From assembly GCA_002403855.1 (NCBI GenBank), contig DHIO01000051.1, positions 53,982 through 72,551 on the forward strand: a stretch of DNA of 18,570 bases, read 5' to 3'. Below the pieces are notes generated by a model, which saw only the letters and a program-made list of their open reading frames with translations, was not told the origin of the DNA and did no database searches. Position 1 is the first letter of the stretch. Each line of letters opens with the position of its first letter. Below, one piece after another: positions 8,118 through 15,424 of the stretch. The stretch comes from Acidimicrobiia bacterium UBA4744. Lineage in GTDB: Bacteria; Actinomycetota; Acidimicrobiia; Spongiisociales; UBA4744. A program made the translations under genes and the position numbers.

Positions 8118-8602
8118 CGGGCCGCCTCGACCCGCTCACGGAGCGAAGCGCCTTGCAGATGGCACAGGGCCACGGCCAGCGCGTCGGCTGCGTCTGCCTG
8201 CCGACCGAGTCCGGAAAGCCCGAGCCGGTGCGCCACCATCTTCTGCACCTGGTCCTTGGGGGCGTTGCCATAACCGGCGACGGCGCGTTTCACGCTGGAA
8301 GGGGTGTACTCGTAGACCGGCAGTCCCGCCTGGGCGGCAACCAGCATGGCGACTCCCGCCGCCCGACCTACATTGGCGACAGTGTGCAGGTTGCGATTCG
8401 AGAAGACTTGCTCGATGGCCAACACGGTCGGGTGATGCTCTTCGACCAGACCGGTCAGGTCTCGGTGCAGTTCGAGAAGTCGTTCGGCGACCGTGACCTT
8501 CCGGTTGGTGCGAATCACTCCGGCGTTGACGGCCTTCGGTCCTTCGACCACGAGTCCGTAGCCCGTGGTCGTGAGTCCAGGATCGATTCCGAGTACGAAC
8601 AT
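8114..8602 (-). CDS. ruvC: Crossover junction endodeoxyribonuclease RuvC
   Basis: Resolves Holliday junctions by paired nicking. The 162-aa protein has the four catalytic acids: Asp7 (GIDPGL), Glu64 (AIEQVF), and Asp137 and Asp140 (QADAADALAVA). The start is ATG at 8602, because FVLGIDPG directly after it is the family N-terminus. The open frame extends 57 codons further upstream without family similarity. There is no Shine-Dalgarno sequence before this ATG, and a TACACT box lies close upstream, so a leaderless or near-leaderless transcript is possible. It heads the tightly overlapping ruvCAB group. Confidence 0.96.
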   Translation of the reverse strand: MFVLGIDPGLTTTGYGLVVEGPKAVNAGVIRTNRKVTVAERLLELHRDLTGLVEEHHPTVLAIEQVFSNRNLHTVANVGRAAGVAMLVAAQAGLPVYEYTPSSVKRAVAGYGNAPKDQVQKMVAHRLGLSGLGRQADAADALAVALCHLQGASLRERVEAAR

Positions 8603-8611
8603 ATGTACGGG

Positions 8612-8617
8612 AGTGTA
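8612..8617 (-). promoter_or_regulatory. Possible -10 element for ruvCAB
   Basis: TACACT, compared with consensus TATAAT, ends 9 nt before the ruvC ATG in a 171-nt gap. That would place the transcript start 2-3 nt from the ATG. No convincing -35 sequence is visible at 16-18 nt spacing, so support is weak. Confidence 0.25.
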
Positions 8618-8773
8618 GGCGGCCGGAGAGGCGAGGAGGTGGTTTTGGAAAGGCGAGGTCGGCGGCAGCATTGGGCCGAGCGGAACACCCTGCGCAGCTC
8701 GGTCGGGTGGGCGTTCCTCGCGTCGGGCCGGTCCCGGTTGGTGCGTGAAGCTCGAGAACGGATAGCGGTCCAC

Positions 8774-9313
8774 CTAGGGGCCGGTAGCCCGAATGTGCCG
8801 AAGCAGCCGATTCGTGATCTGCTCGACGAGTCGGTCGCGGTTCGAGACGGTGATGGGCATCCTCTCAACACTCGGATCTTTCTTGATCTGATCGGTGAAC
8901 GGGTGTCGTTGAGCATGAACCGAGGCGAGAACCCTTCGGTTACTTGCCAGGAGTTCGCCGACGGCGTCGACGAAACGCTCCGATGACAGCTCCATCTTGC
9001 CCAACTCGTCGATGACGACGACATCGCCGGGTTCACCCAGAGACGGCAGCGCCGCCGCCTCGAAGGCATCCAGATCCACACCGTATCGTCCGACTCGGGG
9101 AGGTCCGGGCAGATCGACGTGGGCCAGCAACCTGGTCCGTCCCTCGATCGGGTCCACCCGAAACCCCACGCGTCGACCGGCAGTTCGTATCTCGCTCGTG
9201 GTGAACCCGCAAACAGCGACGTTCGCTCGATGGAGGGAAGCGACGACCCGCCCGACCAGGGTCGTCTTGCCCACACCGGGGCGACCCTCCACCAGGAGTT
9301 TGAGACGGGTCAT
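8774..9313 (-). CDS. THEP1-type nucleoside-triphosphatase (NTPase_1 family)
   Basis: Small P-loop NTPase of the THEP1 family, whose members hydrolyse ATP, GTP and other NTPs with unclear physiological role. The 179-aa protein has Walker A GRPGVGKTT at 10-18 and family motifs GFTTSEIR at 36-43 and VGFRV at 49-53. Walker B VVVIDELGKMEL lies at 98-109 and the motif VHAQRHPF at 132-139. The start is set at ATG 9313, placing the P-loop near the N-terminus as in homologues. No ribosome site is evident, and GTG 9337 or TTG 9358 are possible. Unlike its neighbours it overlaps nothing: 171 nt separate it from ruvC and 172 nt from yebC. This suggests a separate or inserted gene. The cellular role is unknown. 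Confidence 0.85.
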   Translation of the reverse strand: MTRLKLLVEGRPGVGKTTLVGRVVASLHRANVAVCGFTTSEIRTAGRRVGFRVDPIEGRTRLLAHVDLPGPPRVGRYGVDLDAFEAAALPSLGEPGDVVVIDELGKMELSSERFVDAVGELLASNRRVLASVHAQRHPFTDQIKKDPSVERMPITVSNRDRLVEQITNRLLRHIRATGP

Positions 9314-9485
9314 GATTCGCCGGCCGTTGACCTTCACCCTAGGCGGACGGCCGCACAATCCGCGCCGTCGTTACCCGAGAGATCCTTTGCCGGCTCCTTG
9401 GCAGGGCCTCGAGGTTGTCCCTCTCGCAGTGCTCGGGGAGTACGCCGCAAACGTGCCGGCCGATCCGGGGTCCCTCGAGAATTGA

Positions 9486-10232
9486 TCAGCTGCCGGCCGC
9501 CAGTTCGGCCATCACGTCGTCGGCGATGTCGAAATTGGAGTAGACGTTTTGGACATCGTCGAGATCCTCCAACGCGTCGATCAGCCGGAGAACCTTTGGT
9601 GCTGCCTTCTCGTCAACCGGAACAGAGGTGCTGGGTAATTGCGTGACCTCGGCGTGGTCTAGCCCAAAACCCGCCTCTTCAAACGCTCTCTTCACCGCAC
9701 TGAAATCGGAAGCCGCGCAGATCACCTCGAACATACCGCCAGAGAGACGGACATCCTCTGCGCCCGATTCGAGGGCGACCAGCATCACCTCTTCCTCATC
9801 TCCATCGACCAGCAGGTAGCCCTTTTGCTCGAACAGGTAGGAGACCGAACCCGGCTCGCCGAGGTTCCCCCCATTTCGGCTGAAGGTCGAGCGTACGTCG
9901 GATGATGCCCGGTTCCGGTTGTCGGTCAGGATTTGCACATAGAGGGCTACCCCACCGGGAGCGTACCCCTCGTAGTACATCTCCTCGTAGTGGGCCCCCT
10001 CAACCTCACCAGTACCACGCTTGATGGCTCGCTCGATGTTGTCGTTGGGCACCGAAGCGGCTCGGGCCTTGTCGATGGCATTCGACAGTGGGGCGTTACC
10101 GTTCGGGTCGCCCCCACCTTCCCGCGCCGCCACTTCCACCATCTTGACCAACTTGGCGAAGAGTTTGCCGCGCTTGGCGTCCTTGGCGCCCTTCTTGTGT
10201 TTGATAGTCGACCATTTCGAATGTCCGGACAT
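9486..10232 (-). CDS. yebC: YebC/TACO1-family translational or transcriptional regulator
   Basis: Cytosolic protein of the YebC/TACO1 family. Members have been described as DNA-binding regulators and, more recently, as factors that help ribosomes through difficult stretches such as polyproline. The 248-aa length is normal. The diagnostic N-terminus MSGHSKWSTIKHKKGAKDAK is present, followed by FAKLVKMVEVAAREGGGDPN. IDKARAASVPNDNIERAIKR and YEGYAPGGVALYV also match the family. The ATG at 10232 overlaps the pdxT TGA by one base (TGATG), so it is probably translated after pdxT. A ruvCAB-linked YebC gene is common across bacteria. Confidence 0.95.
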   Translation of the reverse strand: MSGHSKWSTIKHKKGAKDAKRGKLFAKLVKMVEVAAREGGGDPNGNAPLSNAIDKARAASVPNDNIERAIKRGTGEVEGAHYEEMYYEGYAPGGVALYVQILTDNRNRASSDVRSTFSRNGGNLGEPGSVSYLFEQKGYLLVDGDEEEVMLVALESGAEDVRLSGGMFEVICAASDFSAVKRAFEEAGFGLDHAEVTQLPSTSVPVDEKAAPKVLRLIDALEDLDDVQNVYSNFDIADDVMAELAAGS

Positions 10233-10825
10233 CAGCGTTCTCCGTCGCGGGGATCACGGCTCTCGGCGGCCTGCAGGACCATTGTATGGATACGAACGTC
10301 GGAGGTCAGCTCGGGATGAAACGACGATGCCAGGATGTTGCCCTGCCGGACCATGACCGGGTGGTCGTCGACGGTTGCCACCACCTCCACGCCACCCCCC
10401 ACCTTGACAACCCAGGGAGCACGAATGAAGACGGCCCGGAAAGGGCGGTCGAATCCGGCAACCTCCAGATTGGCTTCGAAAGACTCGTTCTGCCGACCGA
10501 ATGCGTTCCGTTCCACGATGACGTCGAGAACCCCCAGTTGAACCTGTTCACCTTGCATCATCCCGGCCGCCAAGAAGATCATGCCCGCACAGGTGCCCAG
10601 GGTCGGCAATCCATCGGCTATGGCCGCACGGAGAGGCTCGATGAGCCCGTAGATGCCGGCCAGTCTTCCAATGGTGGTGGACTCCCCACCAGGAAGGATC
10701 AGGGCGTCGATCCCGTCGAGGTCCTCCGGATGGCGCACCGGCGTCCACATCCCCCCGGCGGCCTGAATGGCGTTGGCGTGTTCCCGCACATCGCCCTGCA
10801 GGGCGAGCACCCCGACGGTTGCCAC
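10232..10825 (-). CDS. pdxT: Pyridoxal 5'-phosphate synthase glutaminase subunit PdxT
   Basis: Class I glutamine amidotransferase that supplies ammonia to PdxS for vitamin B6 synthesis. The 197-aa protein has GVLALQGDVREH at 5-16, LPGGEST at 44-50, the nucleophile elbow GTCAGM (Cys79) and the SFHPEL pair His170/Glu172. Together these form the complete catalytic triad. The start is GTG at 10825, 2 nt after the pdxS TAG. Its stop overlaps the yebC start by one base. Confidence 0.97.
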   Translation of the reverse strand: MATVGVLALQGDVREHANAIQAAGGMWTPVRHPEDLDGIDALILPGGESTTIGRLAGIYGLIEPLRAAIADGLPTLGTCAGMIFLAAGMMQGEQVQLGVLDVIVERNAFGRQNESFEANLEVAGFDRPFRAVFIRAPWVVKVGGGVEVVATVDDHPVMVRQGNILASSFHPELTSDVRIHTMVLQAAESRDPRDGER

Positions 10826-10827
10826 GC

Positions 10828-11709
10828 CTACCAGCCTCTGGTCTGCAGCAACTCGGAGTCTTCCAGGGTGCCCATCTCGATGCCGACCATCGCTTCACCG
10901 AGGCCCCGAGAGACCTTGGCGATCGTCTCAGGCGTGTCGTAGAACGTCACGGACTCGACAATCGCCCGGGCCCGCGGTGCAGGGTCGGTGGATTTGAAGA
11001 TCCCGGATCCAACAAACACGCCGTCACATCCGAGTTGCATCATCAAGGCGGCGTCGGCCGGAGTGGCGATCCCCCCGGCGGCGAAGTTGACCACCGGAAG
11101 CCGCCCGGAGGCAGCCACCTCCCGGACCAAATCGAAGGGTGCGCCCATGGACTTGGCGGCCGTCATGAGCTCACCTTCCTCCATGGTGGTGAGAGCCCGG
11201 ATCTCGCGGTTCATCGTCCGCATATGGCGCACGGCCTCAACGACGTTGCCGGTGCCGGCCTCACCTTTGGTCCGGATCATGGCTGCTCCTTCGCCGATCC
11301 GGCGCAGGGCTTCGCCCAGGTTGCGCGCTCCGCACACGAAAGGAGTCGTGAAAGCCCACTTGTCGATATGGTTCTCTTCATCGGCAGGGGTGAGCACTTC
11401 GCTCTCGTCGACATAATCCACACCCAGGGACTGCAGCACCTGCGCTTCGACGAAATGGCCGATACGAACCTTGCCCATGACCGGGATGCTGACCGAATCG
11501 ATGATCTCCTGGATCTTCTCCGGGTCGGCCATGCGAGCGACTCCACCCTGGCTCCGAATGTCCGCCGGGACCCTCTCCAAGGCCATCACGGCCACGGCCC
11601 CCGCCTCCTCGGCGATCATGGCCTGTTCGGCGTTGACGACATCCATGATGACACCGCCCTTGAGCATCTCTGCCAGACCGCGCTTGACTCGATCGGTTCC
11701 TGTCTCCAC
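10828..11709 (-). CDS. pdxS: Pyridoxal 5'-phosphate synthase lyase subunit PdxS
   Basis: Builds pyridoxal phosphate from ribose 5-phosphate, glyceraldehyde 3-phosphate and ammonia from PdxT. The 293-aa barrel shows KGGVIMDVVN (Asp23), the Schiff-base lysine in MGKVRIGHFVEAQ (Lys80) and the second lysine in RTKGEAGTGN (Lys148). The PdxS phosphate-binding loops NFAAGGIATPADAALMMQLG and GVFVGSGIFKS are present. The start is GTG at 11709, decided by an AAGGAG 6 nt upstream. The open frame continues far upstream over the DUF3048 gene but has no family similarity there. Confidence 0.98.
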   Translation of the reverse strand: METGTDRVKRGLAEMLKGGVIMDVVNAEQAMIAEEAGAVAVMALERVPADIRSQGGVARMADPEKIQEIIDSVSIPVMGKVRIGHFVEAQVLQSLGVDYVDESEVLTPADEENHIDKWAFTTPFVCGARNLGEALRRIGEGAAMIRTKGEAGTGNVVEAVRHMRTMNREIRALTTMEEGELMTAAKSMGAPFDLVREVAASGRLPVVNFAAGGIATPADAALMMQLGCDGVFVGSGIFKSTDPAPRARAIVESVTFYDTPETIAKVSRGLGEAMVGIEMGTLEDSELLQTRGW

Positions 11710-11715
11710 CGTGTT

Positions 11716-11721
11716 CTCCTT
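11716..11721 (-). promoter_or_regulatory. Ribosome binding site for pdxS
   Basis: AAGGAG lies 6 nt upstream of the GTG at 11709. It fixes the pdxS start and rules out the long in-frame extension. Confidence 0.85.
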
Positions 11722-11735
11722 GGTCCTCTTCGATT

Positions 11736-12833
11736 CTACCGCCACTCGTAATCTCCACCCCGGGGAACCAGATGGATCCAGGTGGTGCCGGGTGCCAGGT
11801 TGATTTCGTCGCCGGAGGGATCGAGGAAGCGGAAGAAATCGCCGGTCCGGCCCCGTTCCCAGCGACCGACCAGCGCAGCTCCATCCTTGAACACCACCAC
11901 CTCTCCGGTGCCGAGCACATCGAAGTCGGGGACCGGAGCCCCACTCGAATCGAAACGCCCCGTCTCCAGTTGTTCGACCACCAGAACGACCACATTGGTT
12001 GCCGAAATCTGGTCGCCTGAGGTCGTGGAGTGGGGCTGGGAACGGTGGAATCGCAAGTAGCCGCCGTCGGCCTCCGAATAGCCGTACGTCACCCGGTGCA
12101 CGTTCGATGACTGGATTTCGATGGTTCGGGCTGCTTCCTCCGAAGTGCGGTTGCCGAAGGAGAGCCACGATCCCCGCTGCCCGGGGGTCACTTCCACCGA
12201 CGCGATGGCGGCTTGTGGGTCGAGCATCAGGTCGTAGGGAGCGTTTCGTTCGGGCGCCCGCCGGTACGCGAGGGCGCCCAGCACCGGATGTCCTACATCG
12301 ACTGCCGCGTCGCGGATCGAGGAAACGACCGCCGCGTCGCCACCGGAATGAGCCATCAACGCACCAAACGGAGCCAGCAACTTGGGATCCACCTCGCGAA
12401 CGCTCCGCACCGGTCCGATTTCCGAAGGCAAACGTGTCTGATAGAGAGCGAGCAGCCGAGAGATCCCTCCCTCGACGGGAATGTCAAAAACCAGGTCCGC
12501 CTGCTCCAACCCGGCTTGTGGTCGAGCAGTAGACGAGTTGTCGATCTTCACGGCGAGGATCGGATCAAGGGGCGAACCGTCCCCAACAGGCAGGCCGGTC
12601 AGCGGCCGGGTATCCGCGGGAACGGTCGTGGTCGTAGTGGTCGACGTGGTGGTGGTAGTAGACGCCGCAGTAGTCGTGGTCGTTTCCGGGGCGGTGGTTG
12701 GCGGCGGATCCTCTCCCGACCCGGCCACGACGATGACAACGACGAACAGCATCACAGCCGCCGCGGCACCACCGCCGAGCCACCAACGTTGGCGAGAGGT
12801 CATAGAGGCAAACGTGTCACGCAAGGTCTGCAT
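11736..12833 (-). CDS. Membrane-anchored DUF3048 (YerB-like) protein
   Basis: Function unknown. The 365-aa protein has a basic N-terminus, one membrane segment (about 18-37, WWLGGGAAAAVMLFVVVIVV) and a Thr-rich low-complexity linker (about 45-72). A DUF3048-type ectodomain follows. Recognisable family features are RPLTGLPV at 77-83, DPILAVKIDN at 90-99, ARPQAGLEQADLVFDIPVEG at 103-122 and SEIGPVRSVREVD at 137-149. There is no lipobox Cys, so it is a membrane-anchored rather than a lipoprotein form. The start is uncertain: ATG 12833 (chosen, 16 nt after the pimA stop) or ATG 12803, neither with a clear ribosome site. It lies between pimA and pdxS, which hints at a cell-envelope role, but only by position. 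Confidence 0.85.
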   Translation of the reverse strand: MQTLRDTFASMTSRQRWWLGGGAAAAVMLFVVVIVVAGSGEDPPPTTAPETTTTTAASTTTTTSTTTTTTVPADTRPLTGLPVGDGSPLDPILAVKIDNSSTARPQAGLEQADLVFDIPVEGGISRLLALYQTRLPSEIGPVRSVREVDPKLLAPFGALMAHSGGDAAVVSSIRDAAVDVGHPVLGALAYRRAPERNAPYDLMLDPQAAIASVEVTPGQRGSWLSFGNRTSEEAARTIEIQSSNVHRVTYGYSEADGGYLRFHRSQPHSTTSGDQISATNVVVLVVEQLETGRFDSSGAPVPDFDVLGTGEVVVFKDGAALVGRWERGRTGDFFRFLDPSGDEINLAPGTTWIHLVPRGGDYEWR

Positions 12834-12849
12834 AAGAGGACCGCGCAGG

Positions 12850-13887
12850 TTACTGCGCGGCTCGCTCGTACAAGTCGAGGTACCTGGGAAGGACGCGCCG
12901 CCAGTCGTACCCAGACGCCGCGTTGCGTGCAGCTCTCCCCCGTATCTCGGTTCCGGTTCGATCACGTAGGACTGCGATGACAGCCCGGGCGAGACTGTCC
13001 TGATCGCCTACGCCGACGTACAAGGCAGTGTCACCTGCCACTCGGCGGAACGCCTCCAGATTGGAAACCACCGGTGCGCACCCGGCAGCCATCGCTTCCA
13101 CGAGACTGATCCCGAAGCTCTCTCCACCCAAATTTGGCGCGCAGTAGACGGCGGCCATCGCCAGCTGTCGGCGCTTCTCCAGCCCGCCGGCCGCACTTAC
13201 GAAGTAGACCCCGGCCGGGGCAGTGTTTCGTCTGGCACCCAACACAACCAATTCGGAGTCCCCGACTGCCGATCGTACGATCGGCCAGGCACCCAGCAGC
13301 ACATCCAGTCCCTTGCGCGGCTCGTCGCGTCCCAAGAAGACGACCCGGTTGGGATAACGCTCGACTTCCATCACGAACGATCCGGTGTCGACCCCATTTG
13401 GGATCGATGTGACCTCCTCGACCAGACCCTCGATGGGCGATGCGGCCGTCGGGCTCACTGCCGTGACCGCTCGCAGCTTGGAGAGAACCCTCCTCAAGCC
13501 TGGTGAGGCCAGCCGATACCCCAGTCGCATCATGGCTGAAGGGTCGGCATGAAAGGTGCCCACGGCGGGCGGGCGATCACCCAAAAAAGCCGCCGGCGCG
13601 ACTGGAGCCAGGAGTGGTTCGTGAACGTGCACGACGTCGGCGTCCTGAACGGCCTGCCGGGTCCGGCGGACGGTTCCGGGACGCAGGGCAATGGGTGCTA
13701 CCGAGCCGTTCGCTCGCACTCTCGTCGGGCGGCCCAGCAGTCGAGTCGCGGGTGGTCCACTCATTCCCGGCGCCACCAACCAAGCTTGGTGACCGGATTT
13801 CCGAATTCCCTCGACCAGGCCGGTGGCCTGTTGCTGAACGCCGCCGGGTTCGTCGACAGCGTACGGGCAGACGACCGCGACCTTCAT
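12850..13887 (-). CDS. pimA: GT4 glycosyltransferase, PimA-like phosphatidylinositol mannosyltransferase
   Basis: Predicted to transfer mannose from GDP-mannose to phosphatidylinositol at the cytoplasmic membrane face, the first step of PIM synthesis. The 345-aa GT-B protein has the acceptor loop DEPGGVQQQ at 12-20, VVHVHEPLLAP at 85-95 and TFHA (His113). FLGRDEPRKGLDVLLGA at 184-200 is close to the PimA form. The donor-site motif GGESFGISLVEAMAAG at 254-269 has the E-x7-E pair (Glu256, Glu264). The ATG at 13887 shares ATGA with the upstream acyltransferase stop. MKVAVVCPYAVDEPGG is the family N-terminus. The pgsA-patA-pimA context supports this specificity over other GT4 enzymes. Confidence 0.9.
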   Translation of the reverse strand: MKVAVVCPYAVDEPGGVQQQATGLVEGIRKSGHQAWLVAPGMSGPPATRLLGRPTRVRANGSVAPIALRPGTVRRTRQAVQDADVVHVHEPLLAPVAPAAFLGDRPPAVGTFHADPSAMMRLGYRLASPGLRRVLSKLRAVTAVSPTAASPIEGLVEEVTSIPNGVDTGSFVMEVERYPNRVVFLGRDEPRKGLDVLLGAWPIVRSAVGDSELVVLGARRNTAPAGVYFVSAAGGLEKRRQLAMAAVYCAPNLGGESFGISLVEAMAAGCAPVVSNLEAFRRVAGDTALYVGVGDQDSLARAVIAVLRDRTGTEIRGRAARNAASGYDWRRVLPRYLDLYERAAQ

Positions 13888-14780
13888 GAGACGGCGTGAT
13901 CCGAGGGCCAGTTCGGCTGGAGTATGTGCCATTGCGTGGGGTCTCTCCGAATCAGTCGCTCGAGGGCCATCGCAATGCGTTGCGTGCCGACCATCACCCG
14001 ATCGACGCCCTCGGCGGGGATCTCCACCGGCGCCTCGATGACGAGATGATGGCCCGGCCCATCGGCGAAGAACGCGGCCACCGGGAACACCGGCACACCG
14101 AACCTCCCGGCCAGCGCTGCAGCTCCTCCCGGAAGCTCCGTCTCTTCACCGAAGAACTCCACCCGTACTCCGCCGGCGCGTACCTTGCGGTCGGTGACGA
14201 GGGCAATCGCCGCCCCGCGGCGCAACCCTTCGGCAAGTGCTTCCATGACCCGAGGGCTTCCGTCGGCGAATACCACGTCGATCCCGAAACTCTTGCGCAC
14301 ACTGGCGAACCAGCTTGCCAGCCGCGGGTTGCGTAGGTCCTCCGCCACGGCGATCAGTTCGAGACCCAGGTCATGGGCAACACTGCCGGCCACCTCCCAG
14401 TTGCCGATATGCGGCAACACGTAGATCATGCCGCGACCCTCTGCCTGGGCGCGCCGGACCCGGTCGAGACCGTCAACGGTGATCCGCGCCAGCATGCCGG
14501 GGACCCGGTGGGGTCGCACCCAGAACACTTCCGCCCAATAGCGCCCGTAGGCACCAAATGCTTCCCGGGTGGCCGCCTCGATCTCGTGTTCGGATCCGAG
14601 CACTCTGACCAGATGACGCATCGCCATTTGTCTTCGACCATCTGCCAGCAGGTAGGCCAGCGAACCCAGCGTGTGGCCGAGGCGCCGACTCAGCGGCTCC
14701 GGCAGCAGTCCAAAGATGGCCGCAGCCAGCCGGTAGGCGAGGTACTCGAGCACCGTTCTCAGGGCTCCAGCTGTCGCCAC
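13884..14780 (-). CDS. patA: PatA-like phosphatidylinositol mannoside acyltransferase (LpxL/HtrB superfamily)
   Basis: Predicted to acylate the mannose of PIM1/PIM2 from acyl-CoA at the inner membrane face. The 298-aa protein has an amphipathic N-terminus (AYRLAAAIFGLLP), RHLVRVLG and GAYGRYWAEVFW. The superfamily HxxxxE catalytic motif is PHIGNWE (His124, Glu129). Later motifs are ALVTDRKVRAGGVRVEFFGE and FPVAAFFADG. The frame opens with GTG at 14780, overlapping the pgsA stop by 22 nt. A GTG at 14753 just after the pgsA stop is equally plausible. Identity as PatA rather than lipid A acyltransferase rests on its position between PI-phosphate synthase and pimA. Its stop overlaps pimA. Confidence 0.88.
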   Translation of the reverse strand: MATAGALRTVLEYLAYRLAAAIFGLLPEPLSRRLGHTLGSLAYLLADGRRQMAMRHLVRVLGSEHEIEAATREAFGAYGRYWAEVFWVRPHRVPGMLARITVDGLDRVRRAQAEGRGMIYVLPHIGNWEVAGSVAHDLGLELIAVAEDLRNPRLASWFASVRKSFGIDVVFADGSPRVMEALAEGLRRGAAIALVTDRKVRAGGVRVEFFGEETELPGGAAALAGRFGVPVFPVAAFFADGPGHHLVIEAPVEIPAEGVDRVMVGTQRIAMALERLIRRDPTQWHILQPNWPSDHAVS

Positions 14781-15331
14781 GTTGAGAAGAACCGTTGTAC
14801 TACCGTCATCCAGGTCAAGACCATCATCGCCCAGAGCATCGGACCGATCTGGGCGGTGATCACTCCAACGCTGTAGAGGATCACTCGCTCGGCCCGACCC
14901 ATCAATCCTGCTCTGCCGTCTACTCCGCCCCCTTCTGCCTTGGCCCGCATGTAGGAGATGATGAGTGAGGCGCCCAGACTGGCCACCGCCAGGACGACCA
15001 GCAGTGGATCGTCGGCCACTGCGTAGGCGACCCCTGCGAACATCGCCGCTTCGCTGATGCGGTCGGTGACCGAGTCGAGGAAGGCTCCTCTGGGACCGGC
15101 CGTTCCGCGTTCTCGAGCCACCGCACCGTCCAGCGCGTCCACTAATGAGCCCATCGCCACCAGAGAACCGCCGGCGACCAAGTTGCCGGCGGCTACGAGA
15201 TAGGCCCCTCCCATCGTCATGAGCAGCCCCAGAACCGTCAGGTGAGTCGATCTGAATCCCACCGCGGCGAGTATCCGGCCCGTTCTCTGAAGTGCCCTGC
15301 CGATCCGCGGGCGCACCCTGGTTTCGATCAC
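14759..15331 (-). CDS. pgsA: CDP-alcohol phosphatidyltransferase, probable phosphatidylinositol-phosphate synthase
   Basis: Integral membrane enzyme that joins CDP-diacylglycerol to an alcohol, here probably inositol 1-phosphate. The 190-aa protein carries the complete family motif D-G-x2-A-R-x8-G-x3-D-x3-D (Asp68, Gly69, Ala72, Arg73, Gly82, Asp86, Asp90), with the extra Asp65 three residues upstream. Several hydrophobic helices follow. The start is GTG at 15331: GGAGGA lies 6 nt upstream, so the GTG at 15337 is too close to that site. Substrate choice is inferred from the patA-pimA neighbours. A phosphatidylglycerophosphate synthase is the alternative. It diverges from the EF-G-like gene. 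Confidence 0.9.
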   Translation of the reverse strand: MIETRVRPRIGRALQRTGRILAAVGFRSTHLTVLGLLMTMGGAYLVAAGNLVAGGSLVAMGSLVDALDGAVARERGTAGPRGAFLDSVTDRISEAAMFAGVAYAVADDPLLVVLAVASLGASLIISYMRAKAEGGGVDGRAGLMGRAERVILYSVGVITAQIGPMLWAMMVLTWMTVVQRFFSTWRQLEP

Positions 15332-15337
15332 GTGCAC

Positions 15338-15343
15338 TCCTCC
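15338..15343 (-). promoter_or_regulatory. Ribosome binding site for pgsA
   Basis: GGAGGA lies 6 nt before GTG 15331 and 0 nt before GTG 15337, which selects the former as start. Confidence 0.8.
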
Positions 15344-15387
15344 GGCCCCGGTAGGTACCACACAGATCGGGCCTCGCTCATGCTCAC

Positions 15388-15393
15388 TACAAT
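15388..15393 (+). promoter_or_regulatory. Candidate -10 element for the EF-G-like gene
   Basis: TACAAT (five of six matches to TATAAT) lies in the 93-nt divergent region. It would start the transcript around 15400, giving a leader of about 25 nt that includes the ribosome site. No good -35 hexamer is visible at 17-18 nt spacing. Confidence 0.45.
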
Positions 15394-15414
15394 TCAACCA
15401 CGCTCAAATGCTCG

Positions 15415-15421
15415 AGGAGGT
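15415..15421 (+). promoter_or_regulatory. Ribosome binding site for the EF-G-like gene
   Basis: AGGAGGT ends 3 nt before the GTG at 15425. It supports this GTG over the upstream in-frame ATGs at 15242 and 15380. Spacing is somewhat short. Confidence 0.75.
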
Positions 15422-15424
15422 CGC

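Noticed and set aside
8603..8773. 57-codon N-terminal extension of ruvC
   Set aside because: RuvC proteins begin at the FVLGIDPG strand. The extension is Pro/Arg-rich with no similarity.
9405..9480. Repeated CCTCGAG sites in the yebC-THEP1 gap as a terminator or operator
   Set aside because: The short self-complementary words are about 60 nt apart, with no U-tract, and are expected by chance in GC-rich DNA.
10819..11751. 310-codon plus-strand frame opposite pdxS
   Set aside because: It mirrors the conserved PdxS coding sequence and has no independent motifs or convincing start signal.
11710..12168. N-terminal extension of pdxS over the DUF3048 gene
   Set aside because: The extension is not PdxS-like. 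A strong AAGGAG places the start at 11709, and the overlapping frame is a real DUF3048 coding region.
12625..12700. Micro-satellite-like repeat
   Set aside because: It encodes the Thr-rich linker with mixed ACC, ACG and ACT codons in frame, so it is protein low complexity rather than a DNA repeat.
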